In this document: piece by piece, positions 16,373 through 25,259 of the stretch
Position numbering within the stretch: position 1 is the first letter of the stretch
Layout: every line of letters begins with the position of its first letter
Assembly (NCBI GenBank): GCA_017625095.1
Contig: JAGALQ010000007.1
Coordinates: 1 to 64,000, forward strand
From: Clostridia bacterium
GTDB taxonomy: Bacteria > Bacillota > Clostridia > Oscillospirales > Acutalibacteraceae
Length of the DNA: 64,000 bases
Direction of reading: 5' to 3'
Program-made: the position numbers and the translations under genes
Notes under the pieces: generated by a model
The model's database searches: none
What the model was told of the DNA's origin: nothing
The model's input: only the letters and a program-made list of their open reading frames with translations

Positions 16373-16608
16373 CAAAAGTAATTGACGGTTTTTCATATGT
16401 CGGAATTCTGCTTTTTGAACAACGCAACTGTGTGCGGATGAAGTTTGGAGTTGGGTTTGCTCACGAACGCAAGGACGAGCCTGATGAAAACATTAAAACA
16501 TCAGAAAAAGCGAACGGCTTAAATTGTGCGGAAAGCTGATACGAATAAAAAAGAAGGATCGATAATTGGAACTTTCAGACAGTGCAGCTCAGGCTGTGCT
16601 GTTTTTTA
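16373..16608 (+). other. Non-coding stretch, possible small RNA ending in a terminator
   Basis: No plausible coding frame. Several short stems are visible: CTGATG/CATCAG around 16490-16515, and CAAC...GTTG and GCTC...GAGC arms before it. The stretch ends in a clear terminator: CAGTGCAGC (16580-16588), 4-nt loop, GCTGTGCTG (16593-16601, two G-U pairs), then T6. A TTGACA at 16369-16374 could be a -35 but has only a weak -10. It might be the 3' region of the pseudouridine synthase transcript or an independent small RNA. No match to a remembered RNA family. Confidence 0.3.
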
Positions 16609-16713
16609 TGTCTGAAATCTGTTTTACTTCGGATATAATGCATAAAATGACACATATTTGTAGATTTATACAAAAACTTATAATTTTATTGATTATTTAC
16701 ATTAAATATCCTC

Positions 16714-16742
16714 TTTACATATTCAAATAAAAGTGATAATAT
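16714..16742 (+). promoter_or_regulatory. Candidate promoter for nifJ
   Basis: TTTACA (16714-16719), 17 bp, TAATAT (16737-16742), leaving a leader of about 45 nt with AGGAGG. The surrounding 16609-16794 is AT-rich and otherwise empty. Confidence 0.45.
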
Positions 16743-16794
16743 ATTGACGGTGCATTTTCAGCATTGCTATTTAAATACAGGAGGAATATAAAAC

Positions 16795-19700
16795 ATGGCT
16801 AGAAAAATGAAAACCATGGACGGTAACAACGCTGCGGCATATGTGTCCTATGCGTTTACGGAAGTTGCCGGTATCTACCCGATCACACCTTCCAGCCCCA
16901 TGGCAGACTATGTTGACCAGTGGTCAGCACAGGGTGTAAAGAACATCTTCGGAACAACAGTCAAGGTTGCAGAAATGCAGTCTGAGGCAGGTGCAGCAGG
17001 TACCGTTCACGGTTCTCTTGCAGCAGGTGCTCTCACAACTACCTACACTGCTTCCCAGGGTCTTCTTCTCATGATCCCCAATATGTACAAAATCGCAGGT
17101 GAGCTCCTTCCCTCAGTTTTCCACGTATCAGCTCGTTGCGTAGCTTCACACGCTCTTAACATCTTCGGTGATCATTCCGACGTCTACGCTTGCCGTCAGA
17201 CAGGTTTCGCAATGCTCGCTGAAACAAATACACAGGAAGTTATGGACCTCGGTGCTGTTGCTCACCTTGCAACAATCAAGAGCCGTGTTCCCTTCCTCAA
17301 CTTCTTCGATGGCTTCCGTACTTCACACGAGCTTCAGAAGATTGAAATCTGGGATTATGACGATCTCAAGGAAATGTGCGATATGGACGCTGTCAAGGGC
17401 TTCCGTGACCGTGCTCTCAATCCCGAGCATCCCGTAATGCGCGGTTCTCACGAGAACGGCGATATCTTCTTCCAGCACCGTGAGGCTTGCAACAGCTACT
17501 ATGATGCAGTTCCCGGTATTGTTGAAGAATACATGGGCAAGGTCAACGCAAAGCTCGGCACAAACTATCAGCTCTTTAACTACTACGGTGCAGAGGATGC
17601 AGAGCGCGTAATCGTTGCTATGGGTTCAATCTGTGACGTTGCAGAAGAAGTTATCGATTACCTTACCGCTAAGGGCGAGAAGGTCGGTCTTGTAAAGGTT
17701 CGCCTTTACCGTCCCTTCTCAGCAGAGAAGTTTGTTGCTGCTATCCCTGCAACAGCTAAGAAGATTGCTGTCCTTGACAGAACAAAGGAGCCCGGTTCAC
17801 TTGGTGAGCCTCTCTACCTTGACGTTGTTGCTGCTCTTGCAGCTACAGGCAGAACAGGTCTTACAGTAACAGGCGGCCGCTACGGTCTCGGTTCAAAGGA
17901 TACTCCTCCCTCAAGCGTATTCGCAGTATACGATGAGCTTGCAAAGGATGCTCCCAAGGCTCAGTTCACAATCGGTATCAACGATGACGTTACAAACCTT
18001 TCACTCGCAGAGAAAGAGGCTCCCAACACAGCTGCTGAGGGCACAATCGAGTGTAAGTTCTGGGGTCTTGGCGGCGACGGTACTGTCGGTGCTAACAAGA
18101 ACTCCATCAAGATCATCGGTGACCATACAGATAAGTATGTTCAGGCATACTTCCAGTATGACTCAAAGAAGACAGGCGGTATCACGGTTTCTCACCTTCG
18201 TTTCGGTGATAAGCCCATCAAGAGCCCCTATTATATCAACAAGGCTGACTTCGTTGCTTGCCACAACCCCTCTTATGTTGAGAAGGGCTACAAGATGGTT
18301 AACGACGTTAAGCCCGGCGGTGTATTCCTTGTAAACTGCCAGTGGTCTGCTGATGAGCTTGGCGCAAAGATGCCTGCAGAGGCAAAGCGCTATATTGCTA
18401 ACAACAATATTCAGCTCTACACAGTTAACGCTATCGATCTTGCTGCTCAAATCGGTCTTGGCAAGAGAACAAATACAATCCTTCAGGCTGCTTTCTTTGC
18501 ACTTGCAAACGTTCTTCCCAAGGACGAAGCTATCGGCTATATGAAGGATGCTGCAACAAAGTCCTTCCTCAAGAAAGGTCAGGACATTGTTGACATGAAC
18601 CATAAGGCTATCGATGCAGGCTTCGGCGCATTCGTTAAGATTGACGTTCCTGCTGATTGGGCAGATGCAGCTGACGATGCAGCTCCCGAGGCATCAAAGG
18701 GCGCAGCAAAGCTCGTTAAGATGGTTGATAACATCATGAAGCCCGTTGGTCTTATGAACGGTGATTCTCTCCCCGTATCTGCATTCGCAGATCATGCTGA
18801 CGGTACATTCGAGCACGGTGCTTCCGCATACGAGAAGCGCGGTGTTGCAGTTATGGTTCCCGCTTGGGATGCTTCCAAGTGTGCTCAGTGTAACCGCTGC
18901 TCATACGTATGTCCCCACGCAACAATCCGTCCCTTCGCTCTCACAGCTGATGAGGCTGCAGGTGCTCCCGAGCAGGCAATCATCGTCGACAAGAAGGGTA
19001 AGGGCAAGGATGCTTACAAGTATACTCTTTCTGTTTCTCCGCTCGATTGTATGGGTTGTGGCGTATGTATCGGCGTATGTCCCACAAACTCTCTTACAAT
19101 GGTTCCCAGAGAGACTCAGGACAACCAGCAGCCCGTATTCGATTATATGGTTGCTAACGTTTCCGAGAAGGCTGATATGTGTGACAACACAGTAATCGGC
19201 AGCCAGTTCAAGAAGCCTCTTCTTGAGTTCTCCGGTTCTTGCGCAGGCTGTGCTGAGACATCTTATGCACGTCTTATCACACAGCTCTTCGGCGACAGAA
19301 TGTATATCTCCAACGCAACAGGTTGTTCTTCAATCTGGGGCGGTCCTGCAGCAACATCACCCTACACAACAAATGCTAAGGGTCAGGGTCCTGCATGGGC
19401 AAACTCCCTCTTCGAGGATAACGCAGAGCATGGCTTCGGTATGCTTCTCGGTCAGAATGCTATCCGTTCCAGACTCATCGACGATGCTAAGGCTCTTACA
19501 GAGTCCGATAAGGCAAGCGACGAGATCAAGGCAGCTTGTGCAGCATACCTTGATACAGTAAACGACGGTGCAAAGAACGGCGCAGCAGCTGATGCTCTTG
19601 TTGCAGCAGCTTCCAAGTGCGATTGTGACCTTTGCAAGGATATCGTTGACAACAAGGATTATCTTGCTAAGAAGTCCGTATGGATCTTCGGCGGTGACGG

Positions 19701-20334
19701 CTGGGCATACGACATCGGCTTCGGCGGTGTTGACCACGTTCTCGCTTCCGGCCAGGATGTAAACATCATGGTATTTGATACAGAGGTTTACTCCAACACA
19801 GGCGGTCAGGCTTCCAAGGCTTCTCAGATCGGTCAGGTTGCTCAGTTCGCAGCAGCAGGTAAGGCAATCGCTAAGAAGAGCCTTTCCGAGATTGCTATGA
19901 GCTACGGCTATGTCTACGTTGCTCAGATTGCTATGGGTGCTGACATGAACCAGACAATCAAGGCTATCACAGAGGCTGAAGCATATCCGGGTCCGTCAAT
20001 CATCATTGCATACGCTCCCTGTGAGATGCACAGCATCAAGGGCGGTATGGTTAACTGCCAGAACGAAATGAAGAAGGCTGTTGACTGCGGCTACTGGAAC
20101 ATGTTCCGTTACAATCCCGCACTCAAGGCTGAGGGCAAGAATCCCTTCACAATCGATTCCAAGCCCGCAACAGGCAGCTACCGCGACTTCATCCTTGGCG
20201 AAGCTCGTTACTCATCACTCACACGTTCCTTCCCCGAGCGTGCTGAAGAGCTCTTTGCACAGGCTGAAAAGGCATCTGTTGACAGATATGATCACCTTCT
20301 CAGACTCAAGGATCTCTATGCTCCTGCTGAATAA
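16795..20334 (+). CDS. nifJ: Pyruvate:ferredoxin oxidoreductase
   Basis: 1179 aa, the single-chain form. Domain order: N-terminal pyruvate domain (VAGIYPITPSSPMADYVDQW), transketolase-like domain II (VGLVKVRLYRPFS), gamma domain (KFWGLGGDGTVGANKNSIK), two-cluster ferredoxin domain (CAQCNRCSYVCP near 695 and CMGCGVCIGVCP near 752), then the thiamine-diphosphate domain with SGSCAGCAETSYARL, NATGCSSIWGG and IFGGDGWAYDIGFGG (about 967). Oxidises pyruvate to acetyl-CoA and CO2, reducing ferredoxin; central to fermentation in anaerobes. Codon use is strongly biased (AAG, CTC, TCC), as expected for a highly expressed gene. A ferredoxin gene follows. Confidence 0.97.
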   Translation: MARKMKTMDGNNAAAYVSYAFTEVAGIYPITPSSPMADYVDQWSAQGVKNIFGTTVKVAEMQSEAGAAGTVHGSLAAGALTTTYTASQGLLLMIPNMYKIAGELLPSVFHVSARCVASHALNIFGDHSDVYACRQTGFAMLAETNTQEVMDLGAVAHLATIKSRVPFLNFFDGFRTSHELQKIEIWDYDDLKEMCDMDAVKGFRDRALNPEHPVMRGSHENGDIFFQHREACNSYYDAVPGIVEEYMGKVNAKLGTNYQLFNYYGAEDAERVIVAMGSICDVAEEVIDYLTAKGEKVGLVKVRLYRPFSAEKFVAAIPATAKKIAVLDRTKEPGSLGEPLYLDVVAALAATGRTGLTVTGGRYGLGSKDTPPSSVFAVYDELAKDAPKAQFTIGINDDVTNLSLAEKEAPNTAAEGTIECKFWGLGGDGTVGANKNSIKIIGDHTDKYVQAYFQYDSKKTGGITVSHLRFGDKPIKSPYYINKADFVACHNPSYVEKGYKMVNDVKPGGVFLVNCQWSADELGAKMPAEAKRYIANNNIQLYTVNAIDLAAQIGLGKRTNTILQAAFFALANVLPKDEAIGYMKDAATKSFLKKGQDIVDMNHKAIDAGFGAFVKIDVPADWADAADDAAPEASKGAAKLVKMVDNIMKPVGLMNGDSLPVSAFADHADGTFEHGASAYEKRGVAVMVPAWDASKCAQCNRCSYVCPHATIRPFALTADEAAGAPEQAIIVDKKGKGKDAYKYTLSVSPLDCMGCGVCIGVCPTNSLTMVPRETQDNQQPVFDYMVANVSEKADMCDNTVIGSQFKKPLLEFSGSCAGCAETSYARLITQLFGDRMYISNATGCSSIWGGPAATSPYTTNAKGQGPAWANSLFEDNAEHGFGMLLGQNAIRSRLIDDAKALTESDKASDEIKAACAAYLDTVNDGAKNGAAADALVAAASKCDCDLCKDIVDNKDYLAKKSVWIFGGDGWAYDIGFGGVDHVLASGQDVNIMVFDTEVYSNTGGQASKASQIGQVAQFAAAGKAIAKKSLSEIAMSYGYVYVAQIAMGADMNQTIKAITEAEAYPGPSIIIAYAPCEMHSIKGGMVNCQNEMKKAVDCGYWNMFRYNPALKAEGKNPFTIDSKPATGSYRDFILGEARYSSLTRSFPERAEELFAQAEKASVDRYDHLLRLKDLYAPAE

Positions 20335-20410
20335 TGCAATAATTAGTACTTGCATTTTTACAATTGTGTGATACAATTGTTTCATAAATTAAAAGAGGAG
20401 GATAATCACA

Positions 20411-20581
20411 ATGGCATACGTAATTACTGACGATTGCATCGCTTGCGGTGCATGTGCAGCAGATTGCCCCGTAGGTGCTATCTCTGAGGGCGACGGCAAG
20501 TATGTTATCGATGCTGATACTTGCATCGATTGCGGCGCTTGCGCAGGTTCTTGCCCCGTAGGTGCAGCTCAGGAGGGCTAA
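20411..20581 (+). CDS. 2[4Fe-4S] ferredoxin
   Basis: 56-aa protein with two CxxCxxCxxxCP clusters: CIACGACAADCP and CIDCGACAGSCP, the classic clostridial ferredoxin layout. ATG with AGAGGAGG upstream. It lies 76 bp after PFOR and before two strong terminators, so it is most likely co-transcribed and acts as the PFOR electron acceptor, passing electrons to hydrogenase or other partners. Confidence 0.95.
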   Translation: MAYVITDDCIACGACAADCPVGAISEGDGKYVIDADTCIDCGACAGSCPVGAAQEG

Positions 20582-20604
20582 TCCCACACAAGCTTTATGA
20601 AACG

Positions 20605-20639
20605 AAGGGCTGTCCGATTTGTTGTCGGACAGCCCTTTT
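20605..20639 (+). terminator. First terminator after ferredoxin
   Basis: A 13-bp stem (AAGGGCTGTCCGA / TCGGACAGCCCTT) over a TTTGTTG loop, then Ts. Confidence 0.85.
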
Positions 20640-20646
20640 GCCTTAG

Positions 20647-20692
20647 GCCGTCCCGATACGTTTTTTGCGTATCGGGACGGCTTCTTTTATTT
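20647..20692 (+). terminator. Second, tandem terminator after ferredoxin
   Basis: A 14-bp stem (GCCGTCCCGATACG / CGTATCGGGACGGC) with a T6G loop, followed by TTCTTTTATTT. Two strong terminators in a row isolate the highly expressed PFOR unit from the dcw cluster. The remaining 20693-20835 is AT-rich and shows nothing else. Confidence 0.85.
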
Positions 20693-20835
20693 AGCTCGCG
20701 ACGGCAGATTTTAATGTGAAAACGAATAAATTGTGTTCGAATAAATGTTCTCCACAAGATATAAAAATGTGAAAATGCGATATAAAAAAACCGTCAAATT
20801 TTACGAAATTTTTAGAAAAATTTTTGTGATTTTGC

Positions 20836-20864
20836 TTGACTTGTAGTGCACTTATAGTTATAAT
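20836..20864 (+). promoter_or_regulatory. Promoter of the dcw cluster
   Basis: TTGACT (20836-20841), 17 bp, TATAAT (20859-20864). Transcription would start near 20871, just before the MraZ-type repeats. Confidence 0.8.
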
Positions 20865-20875
20865 ATGTGTATCAA

Positions 20876-20900
20876 TAGGGACGTTTAGGTCAATTTAGGT
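20876..20900 (+). promoter_or_regulatory. Putative MraZ operator (three direct repeats)
   Basis: TAGGG (20876-20880), TAGGT (20886-20890) and TAGGT (20896-20900): three 5-bp repeats with 5-bp gaps, an exact 10-bp period. MraZ of other bacteria binds TGGGN repeats spaced by 5 nt near the start of its own operon. Placement straight after the predicted transcription start suggests autorepression. Confidence 0.6.
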
Positions 20901-20940
20901 GCTCTTAAACACCAAAAATTCGAAAAAGGAGGGTGTGGAC

Positions 20941-21432
20941 GTGGCAGAAACTGAAAAAACAGCAGTATCCGAGCAGGAAAAAAAGCTTTATCTCGGTTTC
21001 AAAGGTATGGCTGATGCCGTGCTTGATGACAATAACCGTATGTCCATTCCCGCCAAGTACCGTGAACACCTCGGCAAGACGTTTGTCGCTTGCTGTGCTC
21101 CCGGTCCTTTTCCTTGTCTCTATTTCTTCCCAGAACAAAACTGGGAAGAGCTTTGTCAGGAGCTTAACGATAAAAGCTCTGAAGTTGCACACACACCCGA
21201 GCTTGAGTGGATGCGCAGAAACCTTTACAAGAATTCCGAAGACTATACGATGGACGCAAAAGGAAGGTTCACACTTATATCTGCAATGTGCAAATACGCA
21301 GGTCTTAAAGAAGAAGTTCTTGTTATCGGTAATATGAAGCGTCTTGAGATATGGAATCCCGACACTTATGCAGCAGCAGAAAGAGAAAGCATGGCTTTCA
21401 ATTCGGGCAATATACCTGATCTCAACTATTAA
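20941..21432 (+). CDS. mraZ: Transcriptional regulator MraZ
   Basis: 163 aa with a GTG start, 7 nt after AAAAAGGAGGG; an earlier frame extension to 20899 overlaps the operator and lacks a ribosome site. SpoVT/AbrB-like double fold: first half VLDDNNRMSIPAKYREHLGK, second half TMDAKGRFTLISAMCKYAG, with DxxxR in both. MraZ normally represses its own dcw operon. The first 20 residues are an extra polar stretch compared with the usual protein of about 143 aa. First gene of the cluster. Confidence 0.92.
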   Translation: MAETEKTAVSEQEKKLYLGFKGMADAVLDDNNRMSIPAKYREHLGKTFVACCAPGPFPCLYFFPEQNWEELCQELNDKSSEVAHTPELEWMRRNLYKNSEDYTMDAKGRFTLISAMCKYAGLKEEVLVIGNMKRLEIWNPDTYAAAERESMAFNSGNIPDLNY

Positions 21433-21444
21433 AAGGAGAAGACG

Positions 21445-22368
21445 ATGGAGTTTAACCATAAATCCGTTCTCTTTGACGAAACAATAGATGCACTCAATAT
21501 AAAACCTGACGGTGTGGTTGTCGATTGCACGGGGGGCGGCGGCGGACACAGTGCTGCCGCACTCGCAAGACTCGGAGAAAACGGCAGACTTATTGTGATT
21601 GACCGTGATCCTGATGCAATACAGGTTCTTACACAGCGTTTTGCATCGGATAAACGTGTTACGGTTGTTCACGATAATTTTTTTAACATCTCTTCGATCC
21701 TTGTCGCACTCGGTATAAGCGGTGCGGATTCAATAATGGCAGACCTTGGTGTCAGCTCATATCAGCTCGATTCGGCTGAACGCGGCTTTTCTTTTCATCA
21801 CGATGCTCCGCTTGATATGCGTATGAGCAAAACGGGCGTCAGCGCAAAGGATCTTGTCAATTCACTTCCTGCAGGCGAGCTTAAAAGAATACTTTACGAT
21901 TACGGTGAAGAGAAGTTTGCACCGAGAATTGTTTCGGCAATTATACGCGAACGTGAAAAAGCACCCATCGAAACTACGTTTCAGCTTGCGGAAATAATAA
22001 AAGGAGCCTATCCGGCTGCTGCAAGACGCGACGGTCACCCGGCTCGAAAATCCTTCCAGGCACTTCGCATCGAAGTAAATCTCGAGCTAAATGGGCTCGG
22101 ACAAGCTGTGAAGGATATGTTTGATTCACTTAATAGGGGCGGCAGGTTGGCAATCATCTCTTTCCATTCGCTTGAAGATAAAATTGTCAAAAACTCCTTT
22201 TCATATTTTATTGGTGGTTGCACCTGCCCGCCGGAATTTCCGGTATGTGTCTGCGGAAAAACTCCGCAGGGCAAAATCGCTTTTAAACCTAAAACTGCTA
22301 CAAGCCGTGAGCTCGAGGAAAATCCGAGAAGCAGAAGTGCGAAGCTCAGGGCGATTGAAAAATTATAA
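21445..22368 (+). CDS. rsmH: 16S rRNA cytosine-1402 N4-methyltransferase
   Basis: 307 aa, standard. Starts MEFNHKSVLFDETIDALNIK, the RsmH opening. SAM site VVDCTGGGGGHSAAAL, then IMADLGVSSYQLD, RGFSFHHDAPLDMRM, the KSFQALRIEVNLEL stretch and FHSLEDKIVK. Methylates the ribosomal P site. Second gene of the dcw cluster, 12 nt after mraZ. Confidence 0.97.
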   Translation: MEFNHKSVLFDETIDALNIKPDGVVVDCTGGGGGHSAAALARLGENGRLIVIDRDPDAIQVLTQRFASDKRVTVVHDNFFNISSILVALGISGADSIMADLGVSSYQLDSAERGFSFHHDAPLDMRMSKTGVSAKDLVNSLPAGELKRILYDYGEEKFAPRIVSAIIREREKAPIETTFQLAEIIKGAYPAAARRDGHPARKSFQALRIEVNLELNGLGQAVKDMFDSLNRGGRLAIISFHSLEDKIVKNSFSYFIGGCTCPPEFPVCVCGKTPQGKIAFKPKTATSRELEENPRSRSAKLRAIEKL

Positions 22369-22392
22369 CCCATGTAAACGGAGGAAACTGTT

Positions 22393-22851
22393 TTGGCGTA
22401 CAATTACAACAACAGCTCAGCTGCATATGATCTTGATATGTTTGCACCTGCTCCTCGTCAGGTGCCGCAGCGTAAGCCTGAACTGCGTCCTCAACCCAGA
22501 CTTGTTAAGCCTCAGGTAAAGACAAAGCAGGAAATAAGAGCGGAAGCTGCAGCAATCAGAGCTAAGATGATCAAGTTTGTTGCTGTTCTCACCGCCGGTA
22601 TTGTTCTGCTTGGTGCAAACGTTGCTTTGCACATTCAGGATAACGAACTTAATAATGCAATAGTAAAGCTTGATAAGGAGCTTGGTGAGAAGAAGAGTGA
22701 GTACACAAGACTCACAGCTGTATTTAATTCCAAGTTTTCACCTGATAACGCAAAGGCTTACGCAGAAGAGCACGGTATGGTAAAGCGTGAGCGATATCAG
22801 ATAGTTTATTTCGACATTGATGAAGGAAATCAGATAATCTCTGCTGAATAA
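22393..22851 (+). CDS. ftsL: FtsL-like septum protein
   Basis: 152 aa, TTG start after GGAGG. A basic, Pro-rich cytoplasmic tail (about 1-55), one membrane helix (FVAVLTAGIVLLGANVAL), then a coiled coil (LNNAIVKLDKELGEKKSEYTRL) and a short end. This topology and its position between rsmH and the PBP gene fit FtsL, a partner of the FtsQ/DivIB and FtsB/DivIC divisome complex. Sequence similarity in the family is low, so the call rests on topology and synteny. Confidence 0.75.
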   Translation: MAYNYNNSSAAYDLDMFAPAPRQVPQRKPELRPQPRLVKPQVKTKQEIRAEAAAIRAKMIKFVAVLTAGIVLLGANVALHIQDNELNNAIVKLDKELGEKKSEYTRLTAVFNSKFSPDNAKAYAEEHGMVKRERYQIVYFDIDEGNQIISAE

Positions 22852-22943
22852 ACATATATTCGAGCATATTGAAATATATTGATTAGGACGGGAGTTGGGT
22901 CAGGAACTTAGCTCTCGTCATTTTGACTAAGGAGGTTTGAGCA

Positions 22944-25211
22944 ATGGCTCGCGGTGCAACCAAGCAAATGTCCAAGCGCGCGATGCGGCTTATTATCGGT
23001 TTGCTGATTTTAGGCTTTGGCACAAGTTTGATTCAGCTTGCCGGTATTCAGCTTGTCAACGGCAGAGAATATAAAGAAAAAGCTGCCGAGCGATATCTCG
23101 GTGACAGTGAAGTACCTGCTCTCAGGGGTACGATATATGACTGTAATATGCATGCTCTTGCTCAGAGTGCTTCCGCATGGCTTGTTTTTATAGATCCCGT
23201 TAACATAACAGTCAGTAAAAAGAATAAGACCGAATCCCAGATTGAATCTGAGCTTAATGCAAAGCGCGAGCTTATTGCGGACGGTCTTTCGAAAATCCTC
23301 GGTGTTGATGCACAGACTATTCTTGAAAAAACCAAGAAAAACAGCAGATACGAAAAGATTAAGGGCGAGATTGATCTCAGCCTGCGTACGCAGGTGATGG
23401 AGTTTATTGATGAAAATAATCTTTACAGCTGTGTCGGTGTCAGCACTGATGTGACACGCTACTATCCTTACGGCTCACTTGCGTCAACACTTATCGGTTT
23501 TACCGGCGACCAGGATGTCGGACGTGAGGGTCTTGAAGCCAAATACGATGATATCCTTACAGGTATACCCGGCAGAATAATCAGCGCGAAAAGTGCTTCG
23601 AGCGGTAGCGTTCCCATAGAATATACTTCAATCAATGAAGCAAAGCAGGGCACAAGCCTTGTGCTTACAATCGACCGTACAATACAGAGCAAGCTCGAAT
23701 CAGAGCTCGGCAAGGCTTATGAGAGTGCTCAGGCAAAGGCTGCATACGGCATTGTAATGGATGTAAAGACAGGCGCAATTCTTGCAATGTCAAATATGCC
23801 AAACTACGATCTCAACGATCCGTTTACGCTTTATTCCGAAACCGAAAACGAGCGTGTAAGCAAAATTACAGACGAAGAGGAGCGCAAAGCAGCTGTTTCA
23901 TCAGCCGTAAAAGAGCAGAGGAAAAACAGCGTTATAACAGCTTCTTACGAGCCCGGTTCGGTTTTCAAGCTTATAACTCTTGCTGCAGGTCTTGAAGAAG
24001 GCGTTGTTTCTGAAACCACAACACACAACTGTGTGGGCGGTATCCAGGTTCCGGGTCATTATATCCGTTGCCATAAGCGTGACGGCCACGGCCATCAGAA
24101 TCTTCAGATGGGCCTTATGAATTCCTGCAACCCGTTCTTTATTTCAACGGGTCAGAAAATCGGCGAAGAAAAATTCTACGATTACTTTGAAGCTTTCGGC
24201 TTCACTTCCAAAACCGGTATCGATCTTGCCGGTGAATCAGAGCCTAAAGTCAATGCCGCATATCACTCAAGAGAAAAATTCGGCATTTCACAGCTTTCGA
24301 GTTATTCTTTCGGTCAGACCTTTGAGGTTACACCGCTTCAGATGATTACTGCCGTAGCGGCTATTGCAAACGGCGGTAAGCTGATGACACCTTACGTTGT
24401 TGCAAAGCAGCTTGATGAAGCAGGCAACGTAATTGCAGAAACTCAGCCTGTAATGAAGCGTCAGGTTGTTTCTGAAACCACTTCAGAGCGCGTTCTCACT
24501 ATGATGGAGGCTGTTGTCAGCGCAGGTACAGGTAAAAACGCTTATGTTGCGGGTTACCGCGTGGCAGGTAAGACCGGTACATCACAGAAGCTTCACGACG
24601 GCGCAGGCAAGTATGTTTCATCGTTTGCGTGTGTTGCTCCTGCGGATGATCCTGAAGTTGCAATTCTTATTGCAATTGATGAGCCTGTAGGTCAGGTTAA
24701 CGGCGGTCAGATCGCGGCTCCCGTTGCGTCATCTCTTGTTGAAGAAATTATGACTTATCTCGGCGTTGATCCCGAATACAATGAAAAAGAGCAGAATCTT
24801 ATCGATATAGTTGCTCCGTCGCTTGTAGGCAGAACGGTTTCTGATGCAAAAGGTATTGCAAAAGATAAAAATATCACTGTCCGTGTAATAGGAGATGGCG
24901 AAAACGTAATCCGTCAGATTCCGGGACACGGTCAGACGATGCCGCAACAGGGCGTTGTGATACTCTACACTGACGACAGAGCAGAAGAAAAGGTAAAGGT
25001 GCCCGACTTCAGAGGCATGAGCCTTTCAGTGGCAAGACGCAGCGCCAATGACGTAGGTATCAATATTAAAATATCAGGCAACGCATTCAGCGGTTCCGAT
25101 ATTCTTTCGTATGCTCAGGATATTCCGGTGGGCACAGAGGTTAAATACGGTGATGTGGTTACCGTTTACTTCAAATCTTATTCCGGTGTGTCCGATTCAC
25201 TTTACGGTTAA
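22944..25211 (+). CDS. Class B penicillin-binding protein with two PASTA domains (FtsI/SpoVD type)
   Basis: 755 aa. N-terminal membrane anchor (LIIGLLILGFGTSLIQLAGIQ), dimerisation domain with RGTIYDCNMHALAQS, and a transpeptidase domain with SxxK in YEPGSVFKLIT (about 337), SxN in NSCNPFF and KTG in VAGKTGTSQK. Two PASTA repeats close the protein (VAPSLVGRTVSDAKGIAKD and VPDFRGMSLSVARRSAND). It cross-links septal peptidoglycan; PASTA-tailed forms in this place are either the vegetative division PBP or the sporulation paralogue SpoVD, and sequence alone does not settle which. ATG after AAGGAGG. Confidence 0.92.
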   Translation: MARGATKQMSKRAMRLIIGLLILGFGTSLIQLAGIQLVNGREYKEKAAERYLGDSEVPALRGTIYDCNMHALAQSASAWLVFIDPVNITVSKKNKTESQIESELNAKRELIADGLSKILGVDAQTILEKTKKNSRYEKIKGEIDLSLRTQVMEFIDENNLYSCVGVSTDVTRYYPYGSLASTLIGFTGDQDVGREGLEAKYDDILTGIPGRIISAKSASSGSVPIEYTSINEAKQGTSLVLTIDRTIQSKLESELGKAYESAQAKAAYGIVMDVKTGAILAMSNMPNYDLNDPFTLYSETENERVSKITDEEERKAAVSSAVKEQRKNSVITASYEPGSVFKLITLAAGLEEGVVSETTTHNCVGGIQVPGHYIRCHKRDGHGHQNLQMGLMNSCNPFFISTGQKIGEEKFYDYFEAFGFTSKTGIDLAGESEPKVNAAYHSREKFGISQLSSYSFGQTFEVTPLQMITAVAAIANGGKLMTPYVVAKQLDEAGNVIAETQPVMKRQVVSETTSERVLTMMEAVVSAGTGKNAYVAGYRVAGKTGTSQKLHDGAGKYVSSFACVAPADDPEVAILIAIDEPVGQVNGGQIAAPVASSLVEEIMTYLGVDPEYNEKEQNLIDIVAPSLVGRTVSDAKGIAKDKNITVRVIGDGENVIRQIPGHGQTMPQQGVVILYTDDRAEEKVKVPDFRGMSLSVARRSANDVGINIKISGNAFSGSDILSYAQDIPVGTEVKYGDVVTVYFKSYSGVSDSLYG

Positions 25212-25259
25212 TAATTTCGGGTGGGCAGTTTTTGCTCATCTGTTCAAGAGGGAAGGAAA

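Noticed and set aside
20905-21672. 255-codon minus-strand frame across mraZ and rsmH
   Set aside because: It overlaps two certain genes, the promoter/operator side and the translation-coupled junction; the composition is Cys/His-rich as expected of a shadow frame.
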